Assembly: GCF_012272695.1 (NCBI RefSeq)
Contig: NZ_CP050902.1
Span: 1,612,001 to 1,676,000 of the forward strand
Origin: Nocardioides sp. JQ2195
GTDB lineage: Bacteria > Actinomycetota > Actinomycetes > Propionibacteriales > Nocardioidaceae
DNA length: 64,000 nucleotides
Direction of reading: 5' to 3'
Each line of letters opens with the position of its first letter. Position 1 is the stretch's first letter. The position numbers were made by a program, and so were the translations under genes. The notes under the pieces are model-generated. The model was not told the origin of the DNA. It saw only the letters and a list, made by a program, of their open reading frames with translations, and searched no databases. This document shows, piece after piece, positions 50,949-58,881 of this stretch.

Positions 50949-52427
50949 ATGGACAAACGCCGCGGATCTGCTCCTGCACACGTCGACGAGGTCGGCAGTT
51001 TCGACCACGAGGTCGATGTTCTGGTCGTCGGCTTCGGTTGTGCCGGCGCCGCTGCGGCCCTCGAAGCCGCTGCTGCGGGGTCGGAGGTGATCGTCCTGGA
51101 GCGTGCGAGCGGCCCCGGAGGTTCGTCGGCGATGTCCGGCGGAGAGCTCTACCTCGGAGGCGGCACCCCGGTCCAGCAGGCCTGCGGGTTCGAGGACAGC
51201 GCGGAGAACATGTACGCGTACCTGAGTGCCGCGCTGGGGCCGAACGCCGATGACGCGAAGATCAGGCTCTACTGCGAGGGCAGCGCGGAGCACTTCGACT
51301 GGTTCACGAAGCACGGGATCACCTTCAACCCGGGGATGTACGAGTCCCCGAGCTGGATGCCGCCGACTCGCGACGGGTTGATGTGGCTGGGCGAGAACGC
51401 CTGGCCCTACAACGAGGTCGCGCGTGCGGTCCCGCGTGGTCACCGCCCGGACGCCGAGTCCTTCGGTGGCTGGCTGATCATGGAGCGCCTCGTCGCGGCG
51501 GCTGGTGATGCCGGCGTGCAGACGCACACCGACACCCTGGCCAGCCGACTGGTGCTGGACGAGACCGGGGCGGTGATCGGCGTGATCGCGCGCAAGTTCG
51601 GCAAGCAGGTCAGCTACCGAGCGCGCAAGGCAGTGGTGCTGACCACTGGCGGTTTCGTGGACAACGAGGAGATGCTCCTTGCTCACGCTCCGGTGCTCTC
51701 CGGTCACGGCAAGGTGAGCGACGGCCTCGACGACGGCAGCGGCATCACGATGGGCCTGGCGATCGGGGCCGCTGTGCGTCGGATGTCGAACACCCAGATC
51801 GCCTTGTCCGTCGTTCCCGGGATGATCTGTCGCGGCATGCTGGTCAACACCCTCGGGCAGCGGTTCATCAACGAGGACGTCTATCCGGGCCTGGCCAGCG
51901 TTGCTGCTGTGCGGCACCAGGAGGGTCGCTGCTGGGTGATCATCGACCAGCAGGGATTCGAGGAGATGCCAGAGGCAGATCGTTGGGGCGTGCGACCGTC
52001 CCATGTCTGCGAGAGCGTGGCCGAGCTGGAGCAGGAGCTCGGCATGCCGGCCGGTGCGCTCGAGACCACGATTGCGACCTATAACGAGCACGCCGCCAAC
52101 GGTGAGGATCCCTACTTCCACAAGAGCAGCACCTGGCTGCGTCCGCTCGAGGGGCCGTTCGCCGCGATGGACCCGTCCACGGCCTTTCCGGCGGTCGTCG
52201 GCGAGGGTGGCGGCAGCGGTCACGGAATCAGCGGCTTCACCCTCGGTGGACTGCACACCACCGTGGACGGCGAGGTCGTCGACCTCGCCGGCGATGTGAT
52301 CCCGGGCCTCTATGCAGCTGGCCGCGCGAGTGCCGGCATGCACGGCGACGGCTACATCAGCGGCACATCGTTGGGCGACGGGACCTTCTTCGGTCGTCGG
52401 GCGGGCCGGGCGGCCGCAGCTCACTGA
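50949..52427 (+). CDS. KstD/fumarate reductase-type flavoprotein (copy 3)
   Basis: A 492-residue FAD_binding_2 enzyme. VVGFGCAGAAAALEAAAAGS is the FAD motif, ERASGPGGSSAMSGGELYLG the second block, and GLYAAGRASAGMHGDGYISG then LGDGTFFGRRAGRAAA the C-terminal FAD contact. It lacks the YPGxG motif of true KstD and resembles the delta4(5alpha)-dehydrogenase/fumarate-reductase branch. Predicted to desaturate or reduce a ketosteroid-like ring. It starts at the ATG next to the predicted transcript start. Confidence 0.8.
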   Translation: MDKRRGSAPAHVDEVGSFDHEVDVLVVGFGCAGAAAALEAAAAGSEVIVLERASGPGGSSAMSGGELYLGGGTPVQQACGFEDSAENMYAYLSAALGPNADDAKIRLYCEGSAEHFDWFTKHGITFNPGMYESPSWMPPTRDGLMWLGENAWPYNEVARAVPRGHRPDAESFGGWLIMERLVAAAGDAGVQTHTDTLASRLVLDETGAVIGVIARKFGKQVSYRARKAVVLTTGGFVDNEEMLLAHAPVLSGHGKVSDGLDDGSGITMGLAIGAAVRRMSNTQIALSVVPGMICRGMLVNTLGQRFINEDVYPGLASVAAVRHQEGRCWVIIDQQGFEEMPEADRWGVRPSHVCESVAELEQELGMPAGALETTIATYNEHAANGEDPYFHKSSTWLRPLEGPFAAMDPSTAFPAVVGEGGGSGHGISGFTLGGLHTTVDGEVVDLAGDVIPGLYAAGRASAGMHGDGYISGTSLGDGTFFGRRAGRAAAAH

Positions 52428-52467
52428 GCCTGACCTCGCGTGCCTGAACGCGACAGTGCACGAGACA

Positions 52468-52505
52468 GGCGGGCTGAAGACTTCCGATGAAGTCTTCAGC
52501 CCGCC
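52468..52505. terminator. strong hairpin terminator between convergent units
   Basis: A 17-bp perfect inverted repeat (52468-52484 and 52489-52505) with a 4-base loop CGAT, followed by TTTCC. The arms read GGCGGGCTGAAGACTTC and its complement. It ends the plus-strand flavoprotein gene and can also act on the minus-strand Rieske unit. Confidence 0.92.
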
Positions 52506-52563
52506 TTTCCATGCGGATCCCCGGAGCGGACCAGATGGGTGTCTTCGGCGATCAGGCCATGGC

Positions 52564-52842
52564 TCAGATGCCGGCGTCGACGACGCTCAGGTCACCGGAG
52601 ACGGCTGCCCGTGCGATCGAGTCGCGCAGGGCGGGGCAGGTGGGCAGCCCGGAGGACGACACCCGCTCAGGAATCGCGCTGCGCTCGGGGCACATCCGCA
52701 CCGCGCGCTCGTTCCACTGGATGCTGGTCTGGTGCCAGCTGGCCTTGCGGACGTCGACCACAGCGCGACAGGTCTGGCACTCCACCGGGGTCATCGGCAG
52801 GTCGTCGAGGCGGACGTCGGGCCGGGTCGTGGGCGCCGCCAT
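52564..52842 (-). CDS. small cysteine-containing protein coupled to the Rieske gene
   Basis: A 92-residue protein beginning MAAPTTRPDVRLDDLPMTPV. It has ECQTCRAVV (CxxC), then MCPER and LPTCPALRDSIARAA. The four cysteines suggest a zinc-ribbon or a small iron-sulfur site, but the spacing matches no standard ferredoxin. Its ATG shares a base with the Rieske gene stop, so the two are made together. It may be a helper or electron carrier for KshA copy 2; copy 1 has no such partner. Confidence 0.65.
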   Translation of the reverse strand: MAAPTTRPDVRLDDLPMTPVECQTCRAVVDVRKASWHQTSIQWNERAVRMCPERSAIPERVSSSGLPTCPALRDSIARAAVSGDLSVVDAGI

Positions 52843-53990
52843 CAGACGAGCTCGTTGGCTGGCGCGGAACCGCGTGCGGCGAGATTCTCCGCGACTTCCT
52901 TCTTCCACACCTCGACCGGCTTCGTCGTGTCGAGCTCGAACTCGAACCGCTCTGTCATCTCCGGCTCGATGTCGGCGACGTCGACGTAGAACTGCTGGTA
53001 CCACCGGCGCAGCTGGTAGACGGGGCCGTCCTCCTCGCACAGCAGTGGGTTGTCGATCCGGGTCTTGTTCTTCCAGATCTCCACGTCCTGCTCGAAGCCG
53101 GCCTTGACAAAACCGCCCTGCTCACGGGCGATCGCCAGGGCGGCCTCGTTGTCGAGTCCCTCCGGAATCCTGACGATGATGCCGTACTGCAGCATGAACG
53201 AGTTCTCGTCGATCGGGTAGTGACAGTTGATCAGGGTCGTCTTCATGTCCATGTCGTCGAAGTGATAGGTCAAGTCGTCGATCATGAAGGAAGGGCCGTA
53301 GTAGGCAGCCACCGAGGTGTTTCCGCGCATCTGGGGCCGGTCGTCAGCCGAGATGGACACGTCCTCGCGAGCCAGTCCGTTCATGTGCTGGGCCGCGACG
53401 TGCCCTTCGAAGATGTTCTTGAAGTACGTCGGGAAGCTCTTGTGGACGTAGAAGAAGTGGGCCATGTCGACGTTGTTGTCGATCACTTCCCGGGCGTTCG
53501 TCTGGACCAGGGTCTCGTACCAGACCCAGTCGGTCCACCCGTCCTCCAGGGCACCCTCGATGCGGGGTGGAGCCTGCTCTTCGATCGGCGGGTTGCCCTC
53601 CGGGTCGTTCCAGACGAAGAGCATGCCGTCCTGCTCCATCGTCGGCCAGGTCGCGGTGCGGGCACGCAACGGCACCCGGCGGGCGTACGGAATGGCCTTG
53701 CAGCGACCGTCGCCACCCCAGCGCCAGTCGTGGAAGGGGCAGGCGACCTCGTTGCCCTTCACCGTGCCCTGGGACAGGTCACCGCCCATGTGGCGGCAGT
53801 AGGCGTCGAGAACGTTGACCTTCTCGTCCTCGCCCATGAACACGACCAGCTTCTGGCCGAACGCTTGGATCGAGTGCGGCTCACCGTCCCTGAAGTTCCG
53901 GGCCAGTCCCAGGCAGTGCCAACCCCGCGCGAACCGGGTTGGGGCGGCCTCGGCCTCGATGGAACGGATTTCGTCCTCGGAGATGGTCAT
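52842..53990 (-). CDS. kshA: KshA-like Rieske oxygenase (copy 2)
   Basis: A 382-residue oxygenase. Rieske ligands C65-x-H67 and C84-x2-H87; mononuclear iron site in DNNVDMAHFFYVH with the aspartate in QDVEIW. The ATG at 53990 follows AAGGGA and aligns with copy 1; the GTG at 54023 is too near the predicted transcript start. The Rieske domain is almost identical at DNA level to copy 1, while the catalytic domain has diverged, which suggests a different substrate range with a preserved reductase contact. Promoter on the minus strand at 54.04-54.09 kb. Confidence 0.87.
   Translation of the reverse strand: MTISEDEIRSIEAEAAPTRFARGWHCLGLARNFRDGEPHSIQAFGQKLVVFMGEDEKVNVLDAYCRHMGGDLSQGTVKGNEVACPFHDWRWGGDGRCKAIPYARRVPLRARTATWPTMEQDGMLFVWNDPEGNPPIEEQAPPRIEGALEDGWTDWVWYETLVQTNAREVIDNNVDMAHFFYVHKSFPTYFKNIFEGHVAAQHMNGLAREDVSISADDRPQMRGNTSVAAYYGPSFMIDDLTYHFDDMDMKTTLINCHYPIDENSFMLQYGIIVRIPEGLDNEAALAIAREQGGFVKAGFEQDVEIWKNKTRIDNPLLCEEDGPVYQLRRWYQQFYVDVADIEPEMTERFEFELDTTKPVEVWKKEVAENLAARGSAPANELV
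53587..53922 (-). repeat. 336-bp tract nearly identical to 30147-30482
   Basis: The partner of the tract in KshA-like copy 1, in opposite orientation and about 23 kb away, with about six mismatches by eye. Confidence 0.88.
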
Positions 53991-54037
53991 GCTCGGATCC
54001 CTTCGCAGTTCGTTGATTGGCACCTGGGTGCATCCTC

Positions 54038-54087
54038 AAAATAGGTAGGCAGTTGCACCGGTGTGACCTGGGTCCCACTGTCCGGGA
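54038..54087 (-). promoter_or_regulatory. island-type promoter of Rieske oxygenase 2
   Basis: TCCCA-CTGTC-CGGGA at 54073-54087; TATTTT reads on the minus strand from 54043 to 54038. Centre to first T is 37. On the plus strand GAAGAT sits at the mirrored distance and could be a weak box for the HsaA-like gene. Confidence 0.75.
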
Positions 54088-54155
54088 TCCCTCCAGTCAT
54101 AATTCGGGAGGGGCCGGAAGATCGGATGTCGGTGATAGGCAAGGAAGTGGAGACC

Positions 54156-55322
54156 ATGACGAACGAGATCCTTGAAGCGGTGCGACCGCTGCTGCCGGGC
54201 ATCGCCGAGCGAGCGAGGGCGACGGACACCGACGGGGTCGTTTCCGACGCGACCATCGCAGAGCTCAAGACAGCCGGCGTGTTCCGGATGCTCCAACCCA
54301 AGCGCTTCGGTGGCCTGGAGTCGGACCCGGTCGACTTCTACGAGGTGGTTCGAGCGATCTCGGGTGTCTGTGGTTCCACCGGATGGGTCACTTCGGTGCT
54401 GGGCGTGCACCCCTGGCAGCTCGGCCTGTTCGATGAACGTGCGCAGGCGGAGGTCTGGGGGACTGATCCCGATGTCCTGGTCTCCTCCTCCTACGCACCC
54501 GTCGGCCGGATGAAGCTGGTCGACGGGGGCTACGAGCTCAGCGGACGCTGGAGCTTCTCGTCGGGCTGCGGCCACGCGTCCTGGGCTCTTCTGGGTGGCC
54601 TGGTGGTGGGTGCCGAGGGAAAGCCGGTCGACTTCATCACGCTCCTGGTACCGCGCTCCGACTACCGGATCGAGGACGTCTGGGACGTCATCGGGCTGCG
54701 CGGCACGGCGAGCAACGACATCGTGATCGAGAAGGCGTTCGTCCCCGAGCACCGGACGATGCGCAACTATGAGCAGGCCCAGCTGCGGGGTCCGGGCCAG
54801 AAGGTCAACACCGGCCCGCTCTACCGGATGCCGTTCGCGTCGATCTTCACTTCGACCATCACGGCTCCGGTGATCGGTGCAGTGTCCGGCTGCTATGCGG
54901 CGTACATCTCGGCGATGCGCAATCGCATCCGGCTCAGCATGGGAGGCGGGCGATTCTCCGAGGACCAGTACGCCCACGTCGCGGTGGCGCGTGCTGCCTC
55001 CGAGGTCGACGCAGCCATCCTCCAGATGGACCGCAACATCAGTGAGCTCTACGGCTACGCCAGCCGCGGTGAGGAGATCCCGATGGAGCTGCGACTGCGA
55101 ACCCGCCGTGATCAGGTCCGTGGCACGGAACGTGCACTTGATGCGATCGACATCCTGTTCAAGACCGCGGGGGGCAACTCGCTCAAGCGGGGCAATCCGA
55201 TCGAACGCTCGTGGCGCGACGCGCACGCGGGCAGCGTGCACGTCGCCAACGACGTGGAGCGGGCGCTGGCCATGTACGGCCGCCAGGAGTTCGGTTTCAC
55301 GGTCGAGGACAACCTGATCTGA
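54156..55322 (+). CDS. HsaA-like flavin-dependent monooxygenase (copy 3)
   Basis: A 388-residue monooxygenase: GVFRMLQPKRFGGLESDPVD, CGSTGWVTSVLGVHPWQLGL, SSYAPVGRMKLVDGGYELSG and VIGLRGTASNDIVIEKAFVP. It shares the EIPMELRLRTRRDQVRGTER block with copy 1 rather than copy 2. The ATG at 54156 follows GTGGAGACC; 54126 is a possible longer start. Divergent from Rieske copy 2 and followed by a thiolase stub and an aldo-keto reductase. Predicted to hydroxylate a phenolic or activated ring using FMNH2. Confidence 0.84.
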   Translation: MTNEILEAVRPLLPGIAERARATDTDGVVSDATIAELKTAGVFRMLQPKRFGGLESDPVDFYEVVRAISGVCGSTGWVTSVLGVHPWQLGLFDERAQAEVWGTDPDVLVSSSYAPVGRMKLVDGGYELSGRWSFSSGCGHASWALLGGLVVGAEGKPVDFITLLVPRSDYRIEDVWDVIGLRGTASNDIVIEKAFVPEHRTMRNYEQAQLRGPGQKVNTGPLYRMPFASIFTSTITAPVIGAVSGCYAAYISAMRNRIRLSMGGGRFSEDQYAHVAVARAASEVDAAILQMDRNISELYGYASRGEEIPMELRLRTRRDQVRGTERALDAIDILFKTAGGNSLKRGNPIERSWRDAHAGSVHVANDVERALAMYGRQEFGFTVEDNLI

Positions 55323-55423
55323 GGAAACGCGGAACCACCGGGTCGGGGACTGGCCAGCAGGTCCGTGGCCAGTTGACCAGGTGGTCCGATTCTGCACGCA
55401 GCCAACCCGATGGAGGACATCCG

Positions 55424-55522
55424 ATGCCTGAACCAGTCATCGTTTCCGTAGAACGTGCGCCCATCCGTCGTGCCCGCGGCGGGCAGGGCAGTGCGCTGCC
55501 GACCGGACAGGTGAACCGGTGA
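55424..55522 (+). pseudogene. thiolase N-terminal stub (32 codons)
   Basis: A short ORF with GGAGG seven bases before its ATG, reading MPEPVIVSVERAPIRRARGG. The VIVSVERAPI-x-RA pattern is the start of acetyl-CoA acyltransferases (normally VIV-x-x-x-RTPIGRA), but the gene ends after 32 codons and the catalytic parts are absent. Its TGA overlaps the aldo-keto reductase GTG (GTGA), so the stub now acts as a translated leader. A deletion probably joined it to the next gene. Confidence 0.65.
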
Positions 55523-56400
55523 CCGGCCTGGCGGTCCGGATGATCGGCGACCGGGCCGTGTCCGGCATCGGTCTGGGCGCCATGACCCTCACGCAGGTCG
55601 AGGGGTACGACGAGGTGCGCAGCCTCCGTACCATCCATGCTGCCCTCGATGCCGGGGTGACCCTGGTCGACACCGCGGACGCCTACGGGCCGGGCGGCAG
55701 GCAGCACGTCAACGAGGAGTTCGTGGCCCGTGCCCTGGCGACCTGGAGCGGTGATGCTTCGGCGGTGCTGCTCGCCACCAAGGGAGGTCACGTCCAGAAC
55801 CCCAACGGGACCTGGTGGGTGGACGGTTCTCCGGCGCATCTGCGGAAGGCCTGTGAGGGCTCCCTGCGACGGCTCGGGCTCGACGTTCTGCCGCTCTACC
55901 AGCATCACCGGCCTGACCCGAAGGTTCCCTACGAGGAGACCATGGGTGCGATGCGGCAGCTGCACGACGAGGGGCTGGTCGCTCGGGTCGGAATCTCGAA
56001 CGCCGATGAGGCCCAGATCCGGGCCGCCCACGCCGCCCTCGGAGCGGCCCTCGTGTCGGTTCAGAACGAGCATTCCCCCGCCCATCGGGGTGACCGGGAG
56101 ATCGACCTGTGCGCTGAGCTGGGCCTGGCCTACCTGGCCTACAGCCCATTCGGTGGCATGCGCGCGGCCAAGAACCTGGGTGCCGCGTTCGTGGGCTTCG
56201 CCAAGGTCGCCGAGCAGCGCGAGGTGAGTCCGCAGCAGGTCTGCCTGGCCTGGCAACTCCATCGTGCGCCGCACCTGGTGCCGATCCCCGGAGCCAGTCG
56301 GCCGGAGTCGATCCTCGACTCGATCGCGGCGTTGGAACTGCGACTCACGTCGGCCGAGTTGGCGGTCCTGGATCGTGACGGCGGCACTCCCCAGAACTGA
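55519..56400 (+). CDS. aldo/keto reductase
   Basis: A 293-residue AKR. The catalytic tetrad is visible as DTADAYG (D and Y), LLATKGG (K) and LYQHHRPD (H). GLGAMTL starts the barrel, and SPFGGM and IPGASRPESI form the NADP(H) site. It reduces a carbonyl with NADPH; AKRs include 3-keto and 5beta-reductases of steroids, which would fit here but is not proved. The GTG start overlaps the stub's stop. Confidence 0.85.
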   Translation: MTGLAVRMIGDRAVSGIGLGAMTLTQVEGYDEVRSLRTIHAALDAGVTLVDTADAYGPGGRQHVNEEFVARALATWSGDASAVLLATKGGHVQNPNGTWWVDGSPAHLRKACEGSLRRLGLDVLPLYQHHRPDPKVPYEETMGAMRQLHDEGLVARVGISNADEAQIRAAHAALGAALVSVQNEHSPAHRGDREIDLCAELGLAYLAYSPFGGMRAAKNLGAAFVGFAKVAEQREVSPQQVCLAWQLHRAPHLVPIPGASRPESILDSIAALELRLTSAELAVLDRDGGTPQN

Positions 56401-56458
56401 CGAAGGTTTCTCGTCAGTAGTGCTTCCGGGTCGGCGGATCTGCTGGTACGGTGCCGGA

Positions 56459-56472
56459 ACCAAGCGCTTGCT
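56459..56472. promoter_or_regulatory. KstR2-type operator
   Basis: ACCAAGCGCTTGCT fits the published KstR2 consensus AnCAAGnnCTTGnT at every defined position. It contains the perfect palindrome CAAGCGCTTG and lies 41 bases before the GTG of the SDR at 56514. KstR2 is a TetR repressor of the late steroid (C/D ring) genes; it is not encoded in this window. No island palindrome is present at this promoter. Confidence 0.7.
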
Positions 56473-56513
56473 ACGTGAGTCATTTCGGACTCGCCGAACC
56501 TGAGGAGTGGCTC

Positions 56514-57254
56514 GTGATTGAACCGTTGGTGGAGCTGGACGACAAGGTTGTGCTGATCACCGGCGCCGCCGGCGGCCAGGGTGCCGAGCACGCTCGACTT
56601 TGCTCGCGGCTGGGCGCCACGGTGGTGCTGGCGGACCTCGGTCTCGAGGCCGTGGAGAAGGTCGCGTCCGACCTTCCGGGCCCGAGTCTGGCGGTCGCAC
56701 TCGACGTCAGCCACGAGGCTGCTTGGGACGATGCCTTGGCCAGGGTCGGGGACAGGTTCGGGCGCGTCGACGTGCTGGTCAACAATGCCGGGCTCTACCG
56801 TCTGGGTGGTCTCGAGGACCTCGAACGTGGTCAGATCGAGGCAGCGATGGCCGTCAACGTGATCGGGCCGGTCCTCGGGATGCAACGGGTCGTCCCGTTG
56901 ATGCGTGAGCGCGGCGGATCGATCATCAACGTCTCCTCCGTCGCCGGGCTCGGCGGTTATCCCGGGGCGATCTCCTACAGCGCCTCGAAGTGGGCGCTGC
57001 GCGGAGCGTCGCGCTCTGCGGCCAAGGAGCTGGGCGCCCACGGCATCCGTGTCAATTGTGTGTGTCCTGGAGCGATCGACACCCAGATGATCAGCGAGGA
57101 GACCCGCGCCGGGCGTGGCTCCGTCGCCAGCCAGCCGATCGCCCGAGCAGGCCGGCCGGAGGAGGTCTCGGCGCTGATCGCCTTCCTGGCCAGCGACGCG
57201 AGCAGCTACTGCACCGGTCAGGACTTCGTCATCGACGGCGGCCAATCGTCCTGA
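56514..57254 (+). CDS. short-chain dehydrogenase/reductase under a KstR2-like box
   Basis: A 246-residue SDR: TGAAGGQGAEHARL near the start, ADLGLE with the NAD-type aspartate, NNAGLY, NVSSVAG, YSASK and VIDGGQSS. The TGAAGGQG motif and overall form resemble 3alpha,20beta-HSD-type enzymes. The GTG at 56514 has GAGGAG six bases upstream; the frame to 56451 is open but crosses the operator. It is followed by a flavoprotein and the second IclR gene. Confidence 0.85.
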   Translation: MIEPLVELDDKVVLITGAAGGQGAEHARLCSRLGATVVLADLGLEAVEKVASDLPGPSLAVALDVSHEAAWDDALARVGDRFGRVDVLVNNAGLYRLGGLEDLERGQIEAAMAVNVIGPVLGMQRVVPLMRERGGSIINVSSVAGLGGYPGAISYSASKWALRGASRSAAKELGAHGIRVNCVCPGAIDTQMISEETRAGRGSVASQPIARAGRPEEVSALIAFLASDASSYCTGQDFVIDGGQSS

Positions 57255-57339
57255 GAGGCGCGAACTGGTGGGCGACGACCCCGCCGACATCCCGCAACGG
57301 TCGAACCAACCGGTGAGGCCACCTGAAATGGAGAGCAAT

Positions 57340-58881
57340 GTGAGCACCAGCGTGACGAGCACGACAGACGGCGACCTGGCATGGGACGTCGAGGTGGACG
57401 TAGTTGTTCTCGGGATGGGCGCGGCAGGAAGCGCTGCCGCCATCGAAGCCCACGAGGCCGGGTGCTCCGTGATCGTCCTGGAGAAGATGCCCCCTGGCCG
57501 GGAGGGTGGCAACACCCGGGTCTCCGGTGGCGCCTGGTGGCACAACGTCGACCCCGAGCGGGCCGCGGTCTACCTGCGCAGCCTGTGTGGTGACTATCCG
57601 GTCTCCGAGCCCGTGGTGAAGGCCTGGGCCGAGGAGACGAGTCACAACACCGAATGGGTCGAGAAGAAGCTGGGCGTCACCACCGACCAGGTCCGGGGGG
57701 CGTTCGAGGACGGCGCCGGGATGCCGGTCGAGTTCCCCGAGCTCGAGGGCAGCGATGTCTACGGCGGCCAGATCGCGGTGGACGGCAAGCTCGGCAACTC
57801 ACGGCTCTTCAAGGCGCTGGCACGCGGTCTCGAGGAGCGCGGCATCGACGTCCGGATGGCGACTCCCGCGAAGACCCTCGTCCAGGATCCGCACACGAGC
57901 GAGGTCATCGGGGTCGAGGCGACCGCGAAGGACGGATCCCCGCTGCGGATCGCAGCGCGGCGCGGCGTCGTTCTCGCGACGGGTGGTTTCGAGGCGAACC
58001 CCCACATGGTTCGCGACTTCCTCCGCCTGCCGCACTCGGTCCAGTGGGGATCGCCGGGCAACACCGGCGACGGCCACAAGATGGCGATGAAGGCCGGTGC
58101 CGATCTGTGGCACATGGACAACATGATGGCGATCGAAGGCCTTCGTGTGCCCGGTCACGAGAGCGGCATGTATGCGCGCTTCTCCTTCCGTCAGGGTTTC
58201 ATCCACGTCGACACCGACGGCAAGCGCTGCGTCGACGAGCTGCCCCGCACGGGTCACGGCACGGCTTGGGTCAACGGCCAGTACGAGCATGTCCCGCAAC
58301 GCCGAGTGCATGTCGTCTTCGACGAGGCGACCCGGCTGTCCGGTCCGATCTCGCCGAACCCCGACATGCTTCCGGTGGGCTGGAGCCTGCTGGTCGACGG
58401 CTACGCCTGGAGTGCCGACAACAGTGTCGAGATCGACAACGGCTGGATCCACAGGGGGGAGACGCTCGAGGAGCTTGCGGAGAAGATCGAGGTGAATCCT
58501 GACGTGTTGGTCCGGACGGTCGCCCGCTGGAACGCGGCCTGTGCCAACGGCGAGGACGAGCAGTTCGGACGCCGTGCCGACACCTTGGAGGCGCTCGGCG
58601 AGGGCCCGTACTACGCCTTCACCTCAGGGCCGATGCTCGGCTGGACCAACGGAGGTCCGCGACGCGACGAGAACTGTCGGGTCCTGGACCCCTTCGGTGA
58701 GCCGATCCCGGGACTCTTCGCAGCAGGAAGCGTGAGCTCGACCTACAGCTGGGGGAAGGACGGCGGCTTCCACATCGGCGACGCGCTCGCCTTCGGTCGC
58801 ATCGCGGGCAGGAACGCATCAACTCGAACGGCCATGACCGGACAAGCTGGTCAGCCGACTCACGCAGGAGGATCACGATGA
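57340..58881 (+). CDS. KstD/fumarate reductase-type flavoprotein (copy 4)
   Basis: A 513-residue flavoenzyme. VVVLGMGAAGSAAAIEAHEA is the FAD motif, EKMPPGREGGNTRVSGGAWW the second block, and LFAAGSVSSTYSWGKDGGFH then IGDALAFGRIAGRNA the C-terminal end. The final block differs from both KstD and copy 3, so it is probably a separate specificity. GTG 57340 with GGAG six bases upstream is preferred over the ATG at 57328 and the GTG at 57268. It overlaps the IclR gene by ATGA. Confidence 0.8.
   Translation: MSTSVTSTTDGDLAWDVEVDVVVLGMGAAGSAAAIEAHEAGCSVIVLEKMPPGREGGNTRVSGGAWWHNVDPERAAVYLRSLCGDYPVSEPVVKAWAEETSHNTEWVEKKLGVTTDQVRGAFEDGAGMPVEFPELEGSDVYGGQIAVDGKLGNSRLFKALARGLEERGIDVRMATPAKTLVQDPHTSEVIGVEATAKDGSPLRIAARRGVVLATGGFEANPHMVRDFLRLPHSVQWGSPGNTGDGHKMAMKAGADLWHMDNMMAIEGLRVPGHESGMYARFSFRQGFIHVDTDGKRCVDELPRTGHGTAWVNGQYEHVPQRRVHVVFDEATRLSGPISPNPDMLPVGWSLLVDGYAWSADNSVEIDNGWIHRGETLEELAEKIEVNPDVLVRTVARWNAACANGEDEQFGRRADTLEALGEGPYYAFTSGPMLGWTNGGPRRDENCRVLDPFGEPIPGLFAAGSVSSTYSWGKDGGFHIGDALAFGRIAGRNASTRTAMTGQAGQPTHAGGSR

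Noticed and set aside
50739..52424. Upstream extension of the HsaB-like frame to 752 residues on the minus strand
   Set aside because: It is antisense to the flavoprotein gene at 50949-52427 and shows no family motif. In this high-GC DNA the frame opposite a gene often stays open.
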